Source: Carya illinoinensis
Lineage: Eukaryota > Streptophyta > Magnoliopsida > Fagales > Juglandaceae
DNA: 64,000 bases
Reading direction: 5' to 3'
Assembly (NCBI RefSeq): GCF_018687715.1
Contig: NC_056753.1
Location: 27,653,445-27,717,444, forward strand
Shown here: positions 35,066-46,714 of the stretch, piece by piece
Layout: every line of letters begins with the position of its first letter
Position numbering within the stretch: position 1 is the stretch's first letter
Translations under genes and position numbers: made by a program
Notes under the pieces: generated by a model
Seen by the model: the letters and a program-made list of their open reading frames with translations, nothing else
What the model was told of the DNA's origin: nothing
Databases searched by the model: none

Positions 35066-35229
35066 GGAAAAAGCTAGGGATCCTGCTTGGAGCTCTCTCT
35101 CCAAAAATTTTTTTTACTTAGTAATTAAGAAAATATTGTTTAGTAATATTGTGATTTTTTTAAATATTTAAAAGAGTTAAAAAATGATGTAAAAAAAAAA
35201 AAAAGACTTGCAGAATTGTAGCATTGCCC
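35066..35229. mobile_element. Small TIR element (Mutator-like MITE), unit 1 copy
   Basis: Starts ggaaaaagctagggatcctg. The intact right end in the unit 2 copy, reverse-complemented, is gggcaatgctagggatcccg. A 9-bp target duplication, gtataaata, is at 35057-35065 and 35230-35238. A 9-bp duplication is typical of Mutator-like elements. This copy has lost part of its right TIR. Related words occur near 39460-39655 and 41395-41590. Confidence 0.7.
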
Positions 35230-35435
35230 GTATAAATAAGCAACACTTAAGTATAGAAAAAACAATCAAGAATTACATTCAGCCTCATTTAGATTCGAAA
35301 AACAGTTCATCCCATCTCATCTCATAATTAGAGTATTTTTAAATTTTCATACAAAATATAATAAACAATTCAATAGAATTGAGGGGACAGTTACTCCCTA
35401 GTGTGATTGTATATAGCACATCTCATATATCAATA

Positions 35436-35623
35436 TCACATGATACTGCAAAGACTCGCAGCACTTAATGCCACCCCAAGTAATTGAAGTGCATTCCACC
35501 AATCAAGCTGAATGCAAAATGAAACAAGATATGGGTGTTGGTTAGCCATAAATCAAGCAAATTTTGCGAAGTAAATTGAATACTTTTATGGATTACTGCA
35601 AGCACTGACCCTTGAGGTCTAAC

Positions 35624-35654
<31 letters not shown>

Positions 35655-38600
35655 GATCCTGATCGTCAATGTATTTTGCACAAAGACTAGCTTCTCAAGA
35701 AGTAGGATATACCCTATTTTTCATGTAAAATGACGTGCTGAATTCCATATGAACTATTTGAAAAAAGTGAGATTCGGCCACTAAAACAAACATAGTTTAC
35801 GGTAGGCTTAACTTTTTTCTTTTGAAGGGTTTGAATGAGACAGCTTACACATGAGTACCTCTTGAGCTTGTATATATCTAACATGACTCATTTTTCATCA
35901 ATCACGTCAGTTAAACTTTAATTAATAATTTAATAATGAGTAATTTAATATAAGGTACCTAATTTAAGATGCAACGTCTATTGTTTTGATAATTTAAGAG
36001 TCCAATCTAAAAATGTTGTATTATGGTCACGAAAAACATATATAGTACTTTCCCTTTAAACACCGTCTAGCTTATTGGTAATTAAGAAATCTCATAAATG
36101 AAAGTTAAAAATAAAAATATTTCTACCAAATCAATTAATTAATTCAAGCGAATGTAATATATGGTCAAAAATCCTATATTTTTAATAGAGAAATGATATT
36201 TATAGTATTAAGATATGTAAGTTTTACATATTCATTTTGAAAAAAAGTGCTTAAACCTGAGACTTCATTAAAAAATTATTTTTTTTATTATGGATCCCAC
36301 TTTTATTTTATTTTTTTTCAAAATGAGTGCATGAGATTTGCAGATACTAAGATTGTATTTAACATTACTCTTTTTAATATATCTGTGCATAGAATAAGGC
36401 ATGAAAATGTCAAATGACTAATTGATCAAGGGAGGGAAATTAATAGTGATCGAGGGAAGATTAGAATATTTATAGCATACGAGAAATCTAAAAACATATA
36501 TACGTACCCTTGCAGGTGGATGTTGAGGAGCAGGTCGAGGAACTAGTGCCTGCATGAAATAATTAAATAAAGTTATGTGTAATACATTAGGACCATACAT
36601 GGGTGGAACTAAGATTTGGTACATCGTGAGGGATTAACAAAGTGTGTCGTAGGTAGGAGTAAAAGGTAACAAAGTGTGTCACCGATATTTAACATTAATC
36701 ATATAAGGACAATCTAAAATATTCTTAAAGCCATCCATTTAAACATCTCACTTGAGCTCCATCAGACTTAAGCGAACGGTAAAAATTAAAATTAAAATAG
36801 CTATGTGAGATTTTTGAAGCAAATGATGAAATTTTGTAAACAAAAATAAACTTCTTTGCTAAATCTAAGATTGAATATTGTAAAGCCTCTATAATATAGA
36901 TAGAAATAGATACGTGAGATTTGTTGTCTTCACTCCTAGTTGTTAACTCAATAGTTGTATAATAGATAATTGTTGTACTTACTAACAAAACTAATCCAAA
37001 TAAGCTAGTTAGTGGAAAACTTGTAAGGAAAAGTGTAAATAAATAGAAAAAATGAGGTTGTAAATTTACCAAATAACTTGAGACCATTTTATTGCCTCTT
37101 TTTAGATGTTAAAAAAAAATGTGAATGTAATATTTTATTAATGTCAAAAAATAGGTGTAATTAAGTATGAAAAAATTGTTGAAAAACAAAAAGACAACTA
37201 GACAAATAAGTACTAAATGAGATTTTTGAAAATGTGGAAGAGAGAGGCGCAGGGAGAGGGGGGAGGGGGGAGACATTTAAAAAAATAAAAAACATATATG
37301 GAAGGGATGAAATATACATGTCCCAAAGTAAGCCTAGGAAACCCAACCTAAGAGAAGAGGTCCCACACTAGAAGATAAAAGAAGGGAAAGGAATGGGAGA
37401 CTATAAGGAAAAGCAAAATAAGGGTGTTAGAATAAAAGGAAAACAAATAAAACGGAGAGGAAATGAAGATGTTCGACAAGCAAGCGAAGGCGGCAATTCT
37501 CACCACTCACTAAGGACATGCGAAAAAATAACGAAAATAATTGTTATTTTTTCAAATAATATTATATATGAAAAATAATATTATTTTTAAATATATCTAA
37601 GAAGAGATATAAAAAAAATCCTAAATTAAAAGTTCAATAAACCAAAATCTTCCATTTAGATTGTTTGTGAGTTCATTAATAATATTATTATTATTATATT
37701 CTTGTTAGTATTAGAATATTAGAAAATTTTAATATTCTTCCTTTGATAAGTTTAGGGGAATCCATACAAAGTATTCGCAGATTGATGTAAAAATTTAAAT
37801 TGATGGCTACAAAAGGTATAATAATTAATTAATTATTAGCCAGCTAGCTAGGTACTCTAATTATATGAGCTAGGTAAATAAATGATATTTTCAGCCTATA
37901 TATATAATGGAAAATACTAGGCTCACAGATGATACCGAAATCATCTGCCGAATTTTTATTTTTTATTTTTTATTTTTATTTTGTGATTAAGTAAAAATTT
38001 TTAAATGAATATGTAATTTTTTTATTTTAAAAAAATATCTAAATAATTTTAAAAAATAATGAAAGAAAAAAAAGTAAAAAATAAAAAATTTGTAGTGATT
38101 GGTAAAACTTTTATGTAAAAAATTTGTGTGGACGTAGCAACGTCCTAACATATTATATATCATTAATTAAAAATTATTATTTTTCCTTGTTACCAAGACG
38201 CACGTGGCTAATTCGTTGGAAAAAATTAATTTCACTAGCTCGTTCAAAAAGTGAAAAATAATTGCCAAGTACTTTTCCTTACCAGACTCATATTTGGAGG
38301 AGGAGCAGCAGGCGCCTGGCCTCTCCTGGCCCGTAGCAAGACATAGCTATCTATGAAGTAGTTGTAGGGATGCCAGTGCTGGAAGCTAATGCCATCGCCG
38401 GCACAGCAGGTGGGACAGAGATCGTAGGTGTCGCCACAGCTGTCATAGCATGCGAGGCATGTAAAATACAGCCTCGTTAGCCACACCCCGCATGCTCGGC
38501 ACCACACACCTCGTGTTTGCATGGTGTAGTACAACGCCAGGACTTCGGAGAAATCCAAGGTACCGTCCCCGTTGCGGTCGAACGTCCTGAACGTGTCGCC

Positions 38601-38783
38601 GTCTATCCAGTTGTAACCGCATTCTCGGAAGAACGTGACAAACTCATAAAAGCTGACTCGGCCATTCCGATCCATATCCATCGCGTGAAAGAAGGCCGAT
38701 GCTTTCTCCTGAAGGTCCTGGGAGGCATTGCGATAGTATGCGCGAGCAGCTGCGTGTAACTCGTTGAGGTGGGCTGGATCCAT
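35436..38783 (-). CDS. EF-hand plus Cys/His zinc-finger-like protein (three exons)
   Basis: Exon 1 38783-38283 (167 codons), exon 2 36549-36508 (14 codons, ALVPRPAPQHPPAR), exon 3 35507-35436 (WWNALQLLGVAL to CSIM, stop). All junctions are gt/ag, all in phase 0, giving 204 residues. Two canonical EF-hand loops lie at 36-47 (DMDRNGRVSFYE) and 69-80 (DRNGDGTLDFSE). A ZZ-type-like cluster follows: C95, C98, C109, C112, C116, C123, C126, H136, H138. Next come a proline-rich linker and a short hydrophobic C-terminus. It should bind two Ca2+ and probably zinc. Plant genomes encode a family with this layout, but I know no defined function. The ATG lies about 50 nt downstream of a weak cttataag box. 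Exons 2-3 recur in unit 2. Confidence 0.85.
36186..36375. repeat. Foldback MITE-like repeat in intron 1, unit 1 copy
   Basis: The left arm gaaatgatatttatagtatt and the right arm (reverse complement of the part ending aacattactctttt) are imperfect inverted copies, with tcattttgaaaaaa at the inner end of both. The unit 2 counterpart is at about 46196-46378, so it predates the duplication. Confidence 0.5.
37909..38120. repeat. A/T-rich MITE-like repeat in intron 1
   Basis: Carries the ttttgtgattaagtaaa word shared with stretches near 26270, 35115, 39510 and 45110. Ends are not defined with confidence. Confidence 0.35.
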
Positions 38784-39026
38784 TATTGCTGTGTGCAGGG
38801 CCTTTGAGTTTGATCGAGCTTCGTGAGTACTACTTATAAGGGTTAATATCTCGCAGCCACTTGATTTGGAACAGAAAATTCGACTGGATTACTATCATTA
38901 ATTTTTTATAGAAATATTTATATATAGACCTTATTTCTGGAGCTGGCTCATTAGCCATGCCGTGTAAAGTGGTCGTTTGGAGATGCTCACGTGGTACTGG
39001 ATGCTGACAATATACACCTAGGGTAT

Positions 39027-39790
39027 GGCTCTGATCAATACAACAACGCGTAGGGTATGGCGGTCGTGGAACGTCGAAAAATGATAAATTGGCACAGACT
39101 GAAAAGTGAGTAAAAACCAAAAAAAAAATGGGTGTACAAGTCAGGAGGAGAACATGGGATGTTCAGTGGCTCAGAGAGCTAGTGTGCCCTCTAAATTATA
39201 TCCCGCTAAATATTATTTACCAATATAATCAGATATTCGTACGGAAATCATTTCAAGAAAGAGTCGTGTTACACTCACTCACAAATTCTCTATTTGATCT
39301 TTTGTTTTTTTTATTTATTTTTTTATACTTTCAAATATATTTTTTTAAAAATACACAAAATCAATTAAAAAAATATTTTCTTCATTTTTAGATAAAAAAA
39401 TCATATGAAAATGCTTGGACCCATCCTCGAGACAAACCAACATTTTCCTTCTTGAAAGGAAAAAGATCCGGCAGGATGCCGTTGTCCAATTCCACTCCCC
39501 TTTAATTTGTTTTTATTTATTTATTATTTAAGGAAGTGTTATTTAATAATATTGTAATTTTTTGAAAATATTTAAAAATATTTTAAAAATAATTTTAAAA
39601 AAAAAAAAACTAACGAGACTTGAGAACGAGATCCCCAGCAGATCCCTTGCATTGTCCATTTAAGGATTACATTGGTAGTATGGTAACCATCAATTAATTA
39701 ATTCTCGTATAAAAAAGTTATGTGGTCCAGAAAATAATTATTACCTTTTCAATTAATTATGCCGTATTCATAATGCCGTATTCATAATTA
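39027..39790. repeat. Local duplication upstream of the EF-hand gene, copy 1
   Basis: About 750 bp beginning ggctctgatcaatacaacaa recurs at 40980-41712 with only a few percent difference and small indels. The two copies are separated by about 1.2 kb of unrelated AT-rich DNA. Both contain the same small MITE-like stretch (aaaaagatccggc to cccttgcattgtcc). Confidence 0.85.
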
Positions 39791-40979
39791 AAAATATAAA
39801 AATATATATACTATGTGAAGATGATGAATAGAATTTACAAAACAAAAAATATTATGATATCATGAGCTAATCATCTTCAAGCCTTCCAAGTTTTTCAACT
39901 CATACAACCATGTCTACTCCTGAGAATCTGAAATTCAAGGATAATCTTCATCATCTAGCCAGTCTGTATCTCATTTCATTATTTGGTGGTTATAACCAAT
40001 TTCTCATAGTGAACGTGAGGTGCTGCATGTGATAATTTCAATAAACTTATATTTGTTTTTTCACCCAAGTCTTCTAAGTCTATCGATAAAGGGTTAACAA
40101 TCGGACATTTCTTTTCTTCTTAGAAAGCGTAGAGCTCACGATTTGTTACAATTTCTATAGCTGGAATAATATCAGCACATACTCCCACTCTCTCTGTCTG
40201 ATTTTTTTCAGAAATGATTTATAGAAATTCTAATACATAAATTTTATGTAATTTTTTTAAAAGAAATTAAATATTATTGTAAAAAAATATAATTTTATTT
40301 TAATAAAACTCACAATTTTACAAAATATCTCTATAAAATTTATATATTTAAAATTTATACTGACTTGACCTTTTTCAATTTCTTGCATAAGAGTATTAGT
40401 ATTAGACTCTTTTAAATTTATCTTAAAAATTTGTTAAAAAGTACACATTTTTCATAAATTTAAAACCTTCGTATCTATAATTGTACATTGAATTAACTAT
40501 TAGATTCATCAATATAATATTATTTTTTAATAATAATATTTTTAATTTTTTTTTTCATATTTTATAATTATATTAATCATATGAATATTAATAGTTTAAT
40601 TTAATATTTAAATAATTGATTTTTAACTAATTTAGAATAAAATAAAATAAAATAATTATTTATTAAAATTATAATAAAATAATAATTTGAACGTAGAAAA
40701 GTAGATTTTTAAATTTTAAGAAAAAATAATAATTATTATAATTTAAAATTTTTTAAATATTTTTTTAATAAATTTAATATAGATTTATTTTAAATAAATT
40801 TATCAAAATTAAAAGATAGATGAAACCAGTATACCTTAAGTAGAATGGAATCAGACTGTCAGCCACTTGTAGAGATATGGAAATGATTGTTTATTTTATA
40901 TTTGAAAATTTTATTTTATTTGGTTTTTCAATTTATTGTGATGCGACGTACAAGGCATGTGACGCCAGTGACAGTGACA
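39791..40979. other. AT-rich spacer between local duplicates
   Basis: No gene is seen. A/T runs and short MITE-like words only. Confidence 0.5.
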
Positions 40980-41712
40980 GGCTCTGATCAATACAGCAAC
41001 GCGTAGGGTATGGCGTGATAAATTGGCACAGACTGAAAAGTTAGTAAACACGAAAAAAAAATGGGTGTACAAGTCAGGAGGAGAACATGGGATGTTCAGT
41101 GGCTCAGAGAGCTAGTGTGCCCTCTAAATTATATCCCTCTAAATATTATTTACCAATATAATCAGATATTCGTACGGAAATCATTTCAAGAAAGAGTCGT
41201 GTTACACTCACTCACAAATTCTCTATTTGATCTTTCGTTTTATTTATTTATTTTTTTATACTTTCAAATATATATTTTTTTTAAAATACACAAAATCAAT
41301 GAAAAAAATATTTTCTTAACTTTTAGATAAAAAAATCATATGAAAATGCTTGGACCCATCCTCGAGACAAACCAACATTTTCCTTCTTGAAAGGAAAAAG
41401 ATCCGGCGGGATCCCGTTGTCCAATTCCACTCTCCTTTAATTTGTTTTTATTTATTTATTACTTAAGGAAGTGTTATTTAATAATGTTGTAATTTTTTTA
41501 AAATATTTTAAAATATTTTAAAAATATTTAAAAAAAAAAAAAAAACTAACGAGACTTGAGAACGAGATCGCCAGCAGATCCCTTGCATTGTCCATTTAAG
41601 GATTACATTGGTAGTATGGTAACCATCAATTAATTAATTCTCGTATAAAAAAGTTATGTGGTCCAGAAAATAATTATTACCTTTTCAATTAATTATGCCG
41701 TATTCATAATTA
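40980..41712. repeat. Local duplication upstream of the EF-hand gene, copy 2
   Basis: Counterpart of 39027-39790. A 25-bp segment present in copy 1 (around ggtcgtggaacgtcg) is missing here. Confidence 0.85.
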
Positions 41713-42128
41713 CGTTGGGAGTCTTTTGGTGCAATTTCTATAGCTGGAAAGCTTGGAACAAAATAAAACTGATAAAAGAAATATTATAAGTAAAATTATA
41801 ATTATATGTATAACTACTCATAACTAAAATCGAATCAATCCTCCAAAAGATATAGGATAATGTGTTTATTTTTATTTTTTAAATTCATCTTATTCGTTAT
41901 TTTAATTTTTAAATAATATTATTTATTATGACACATAGCACATCTCGGTAGTGATGTGACTTACAAGACATGGTGAGGATTCCATTAGAGAATCTAACAT
42001 CTCTCACAGAAATGTCAAAACCATGATTTACATATCTGGAAGAGGCCATGAATGTATAATAAAAGCTTCCTGGAAGCGACTGAAAAATGAAAACATCATT
42101 TAAAGACAGCGACACTGATGATGTTTAA

Positions 42129-43027
42129 GAGCATCAGCAATGGTCTAGCCATTGCTAAGTCCAAATTTTAGCTAGAATTGTAAATTTTAGCTATAATCAA
42201 AACTTTTAGCTAAGTCCATCACATTGAACTAGTTATTTTGAAGTAAAAATAATAATATAATATTTATTTTATCAACTCATCACATTGAACGGAGCTGGGC
42301 GACGGAGGCATGCGAAAACGAAAATAAAAATGAAAACAGAGACAGAGGCATGCGATGGAGCTGGGCGGCCCACAAGTGGCTCGACGGAGGTCTGCCGTTA
42401 GTGTGGCTGACGTGCAGTACTCGGCGGCATCTTCTGAGGCGATGTGGAGGTGCAGCAACGTAAGTGAGGCTCCGGTTGGCAGCCCTGTTTTTCTTTCCTA
42501 AAAACAGAGCTCATTGGTCAATGACAGTGAGGTGGACGGAGGTCAGCTGCGACGGAATTGGGCGGCCCGCAAGTGGCTGGACGGAGGTCAGCTGCGCTAG
42601 AAGAAAATGCAGTCGATCTGCATGGCCCCGTAACTGAGAGAGAGATAGAGTGATGAGAGAGAGAACGGAGATGAATTTGGAAAACACTTCCATGCGACGG
42701 AGAGAACGAGAGCACAATATTTTACTCTGTTTTGAGGTTCTCCAATTACTGAAAACGAAAACACTTCCATGCGACGGAGCTCCGGCATAGAGAAAAAAAA
42801 GAAAGAAATGAAGAAGGAGCAGATCAATTACAGATGAAGGAGCGGAAAGAATAAAATAAGCTTTGGCTGGACAACAGTCGCTCGCCAAGTTTGGAGGAAG
42901 GGATATAATTATTGTATCAGTTATGTTAAACTTTCAAGTTTTCGCTAGGCCATTGCAAATGAATTTCTGCAAATTTATGCTCCATTTTAGACTTGCATGG
43001 GCAATAGCGAGATCATTGCCGATGCTC
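42129..43027. mobile_element. PIF/Harbinger-like non-autonomous element
   Basis: Terminal inverted repeats gagcatcagcaatggtct (left) and, reverse-complemented, gagcatcggcaatgatct (right). The 3-bp target duplication taa (42126-42128, 43028-43030) is typical of the superfamily. The matching place in unit 2 reads gatgtttaatgaatcg without the element, which proves the borders. The 899-bp interior is partly GC-rich, with repeated blocks of the type ggagctgggcggcccacaag. A 125-codon minus frame (42511-42888) has no recognised domain. Confidence 0.92.
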
Positions 43028-43309
43028 TAATGAATCGTTAATGGAAGTGAAAATAATAATATGACAACCTCTACATATGAGTACGGATAATTTAAATAAT
43101 TTAATGATGGGATGTTGCTTTCAATGCATAGAGCACATTTTTCAAAGCAAAAAGTGTTTTGTTTTCATTGTTTTGGCTTACACAGCTGTTGAATTTTGGC
43201 GATCAGATCAACAGCCCGATATATGTTGCATCTCTCTTTCTCTCTCTCTCTCTCTCTCTCCGAGAGTTGAAACTTTTGGATGGGTAAAACTAACGATGAT
43301 GAAACTTTT

Positions 43310-43530
43310 GATCCCGTTATTATACAAATAAGATAAAATAAAATAAGATAAGATATTTTAAATAATAATAAATAAAATATTATTATAATATAATTTTTAA
43401 ATATTAATTTATATTAAAATTTAAAAAAATTAGATTATTTATTATATTTTATATTTAAATTTAAAAAAATTATAATAATAAATTGAGACAAAATAGATTT
43501 TTAATTTTTGTTAAACAAACAAAACCTTAT
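43310..43530. repeat. AT-rich MITE-like element, unit 1 copy
   Basis: Runs from gatcccgttattatac to gttaaacaaacaaaacc, with a taataataaataaaatatt core. The unit 2 counterpart is at 60697-60919, so the insertion predates the duplication. Confidence 0.6.
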
Positions 43531-44531
43531 ACTCTTTGACCCTTCAAAAACACGAATATCAACCCCTTACCACTCCAAAAACGACACGTAGTTCCTTCCC
43601 ACTCACCTTCTACTTTTCAATACTCGTTAAAATCAAGGGGCATAACCGACGTACAGATTCTTCAAATACAAGCATCCGACAAGACCAGTGGAGATGCGGG
43701 AAACCGGAGTGGATCCAAGCCATACGCCACACGTTTTTGCTGCAATATTATATTGTATTTTTTGATTTTACATCATTTTAGACCAAAAGGCAGATTCTTA
43801 ATTCCATGGCAGAGAGATGGAATCTAACGGCTGTAAAAGCTTGTCCTTTTTTGCCTTTTTATTCTTATGAGATTTTTTTCTTTTTTTTTTTTAAAAAAAA
43901 AGGGGAGAGAGAGAGAGAGCATCTTGTCATCTGCTCCTTCTGTCCTCTTTTATAATGCAACCACAGTTGAAATCTCAGGCAATCTCGAAAATGGGGTCCG
44001 CAGCACCCCACAAGATTCCTTATCCCTAAGCTCACCCCAGCTGTTGAAGTTGGCTAGTACGCAAGCAATTAAGGTTGGTGTCTAACACGGTCCAATCACA
44101 TGTCACACATTGTCTTCCAAAGAAGATACTAATATTTTATTAATATATATATATATAGAGTTTAACTTTAAAGGTAATTATCCAACCACCCCAGATCGAC
44201 CTTATCACTTTTTTCCACATTGGATTCTGATCTTTCATTTTGCTAGTGTTTTTGTACCTTCCATGTGAACTTTCATCTCGTGACAAACACTACAAACCAT
44301 GTATTTTAAAAAAAAAAAAAAAAGTAATTTTTTGAAGTAGAAATGATATAAAAGGTCATTTGGCTTTTTAAAGATGGAAAATTTTATCTATACTTATAGT
44401 TATATTTACATGAGTCTTTTTTCCCGTTGACAATTGTTTTAAAAGTATGTTATGCAAAATTTGAAAAAGGTAATAATTCGAAAGAGGGGAAGGAGGATGG
44501 TTCAACGTAGGGTGGTATTTTGTAGGTAGAC

Positions 44532-44730
44532 ATGGAAGATCTTAATGAAGTTTGGAATCACCTTAGCCTTAACGAAGCAAAGAGCAATGCTATTGAGGTT
44601 AAGAATGATGATTTCAAAGATATGAGGAGCGCTGAAAGGCGTAGTTTGATAGGCAGAATTTATGTTGATAGGTGTGATGGTTTGGAGGTCATTCAGGATA
44701 CCATGTTGAAGATCTGGAAGGTGGATAAGA
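44532..44730 (+). pseudogene. LINE ORF1 N-terminal fragment (DUF4283-like), unit 1
   Basis: MEDLNEVWNHLSLNEAKS, then RRSLIGRIYVDRC and TMLKIW, resemble the start of plant LINE ORF1 proteins with DUF4283. The open frame continues to 44849 only because the duplication junction near 44733 joins it to sequence from block P. Part of a dead LINE. Confidence 0.65.
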
Positions 44731-45055
44731 GTGCAAGGGAGGAGGGGTGGTATGCTAGTTTGGGGGAATTTAATAGTCTGTCCTCAACTACGGTGATTGC
44801 AATTAATGGAGAAAATCAGGGTGGAAGGAGCAGAAGAGATGGCGGCTAAGATTAAGATGGAATACGATGATGGAAGCTAGGGCATGTGGCAACGGGTGTT
44901 GACAGGGCTTAATGGGATTAAGAGGATGGGCTTGTGGCTTAAGTGAAGATGGGCCTGTAATGGAGCTTTAAGATGTAATATTGAGCTGTAGTAATTCCTG
45001 GGTAATTTTGGGGCCCATGGCCCGTAATTGTAGTAAAGCCTGACATGTATAAATA

Positions 45056-45233
45056 GGAAAAAGCTTGGTATCCTGCTTGGAGCTCTCTCTCTCTCATTTT
45101 TTTTTTTACTTAGTGATTAAGAAAGTATTGTTTAATAATATTGTGATTTTTTTTTTAAATATTTAAAAGAGTTAAAAAATGATGTAAAAAAAAAGACAAG
45201 TAGAACTGGGCAACGGGATCCCTAGCATTGCCC
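45056..45233. mobile_element. Small TIR element (Mutator-like MITE), unit 2 copy
   Basis: Same insertion as 35066-35229, with the right TIR complete (caacgggatccctagcattg). Target duplication gtataaata at 45047-45055 and 45234-45242. Confidence 0.72.
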
Positions 45234-45439
45234 GTATAAATAAGCAACACTTACGTACAAAAAGAACAATCAAGAATTACATTCAGCCTCATTTAGATTC
45301 GGAAAACAGTTCATCACATGTCATCTCATAATTAGAGTATTTTTAAATTTCCATACAAAATATAATAAACAATTCAATAGAGTTGAGGGGACAGGTACTC
45401 TCTAGCATGATTGTATATAGCACATCTCATATATGAATA

Positions 45440-46546
45440 TCACATGATACTGCAAAGACTCGCAGCGCTTACTGTGACTTCCAGTAAGTGAAGTACATTC
45501 CACCAATCAAACTGAATGCAAAATGAAACAAGATATGGGTGTTCGTTAGCCATAAATCAAGCAAATTTTGCGAAGTAAATTGAATACTTATATGGATTAC
45601 TGCAAGCACTCACCCTTGAGGTCTAACAACTATATATATATATATATCCTGATCGTCAATGTATTTTGAACAAAGACTAGCTTCTCAAGAAGTAGGATAT
45701 ACCCTATTTTTTATGTAAAATGACTTGTGCTGAATTCCATATGAACTATATGAAAAAAGTGAGATTCGGCCACTAAAACAAACATAGTTTATGGTAGGCT
45801 TAACCTTTTTCTTTTAAAGGGTTTGAATGGGACAGCTTACACATGAGTACCTCATGAGTCATGAGCTTGTATATAATGTCTAACATGACTCATTTTTCAT
45901 CAATCACATCAGTTAAACTTTAATCAATAATTTAATAATGAGTAATTTAATATAAGGTGCCTAATTTAAGATGCAACGTCTATTGTTTTGATAATTTAAG
46001 AGTCCAATCTAAAAATGTTGTATTATGGTGGCGAAAAACATATACATATACAGTACTTTCTCTTTAAACACCGTCTAGCTTATTGGTAATTCAGAAATCT
46101 CATAAATGAAAATTAAAAATAAGAATATTTCTACCAAGTCTATTAATTAATTCAAGCGAATGTAATATATGGTCAAAAATCCTATATTTTTAATAGAGAA
46201 ATGATATTTATAGTTTGAAGATATGTAAGTTTTACGTATTCATTTTGAAAAAAAGTGCTTAAACCTGGGACTCACATGAAATAATTATTTTTTTATTATG
46301 GATTCCATTTTTTGTTTTTTAAAATGAGTGCATGAGATTTGCAAACACTAAGATTATATTTAACATTATTCTTTTTAATATATCTGTGCATAGAAGAAGG
46401 CATGAAAATGTCAAATGACTAATTGATCAAGGGAGGGAAACTAATAGTGAGGGAAGCGAAGAATATTTATGGCATACGAGAAATCTAAAAACTTATATAC
46501 GTACTCTTGCAGGTTGACTTTGAGGAGGAGGTCGAGGAACTAGTGC
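45440..46546 (-). pseudogene. 3' fragment of a duplicated EF-hand gene (exons 2 and 3)
   Basis: Exon 2 (46546-46505, ALVPRPPPQSQPAR) and exon 3 (45511-45440, FDWWNVLHLLEV to CSIM, stop) keep open frames and intact splice signals. Exon 1, with the EF-hands and zinc-finger-like domain, is not found in unit 2. Where intron 1 should continue, the gypsy element begins 168 bp upstream of exon 2. Without exon 1 it cannot make the protein. Confidence 0.82.
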
Positions 46547-46714
46547 CTGCATGAAATAACTAAATAAAGTTATGTGTAATACATGAGGACCATACTGGGT
46601 GGAACTAGGATTTGGTGTCGGGTCCCGGGAGGCTAGCAAAGTGTGTCGTATGTAGAATTGAAAGGTAACAAAGTGCGTAACCAATATTTAACATTAATCA
46701 TATAAGATAGTTAT

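Larger units (their letters stand above)
34633..44733. repeat. Tandem duplication, unit 1
   Basis: The segment starts with a block P1 (34633-36725) and ends with a block Q1 (41877-44735). Both blocks recur in the same order in unit 2, as P2 (about 44727-46714, resuming after the gypsy insertion) and Q2 (59743-63127). By eye, P1/P2 differ at about 4% and Q1/Q2 at about 2% of bases. The unit contains the complete EF-hand gene and a Harbinger-like insertion that unit 2 lacks. Confidence 0.85.
44727..46714. repeat. Tandem duplication, unit 2, first block (P2)
   Basis: Collinear with 34633-36725. It lacks about 108 bp present in P1 near 34748-34850, where the break lies between short agaa repeats. 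The block is interrupted at 46715 by the gypsy element and resumes at 58373 with ggacaatctagattattaaa. Confidence 0.85.

Noticed and set aside
43536..44085. 81- and 72-codon frames in Q1 (81-codon one also in Q2)
   Set aside because: They persist only because the two units are nearly identical; the 72-codon frame is not kept in Q2.
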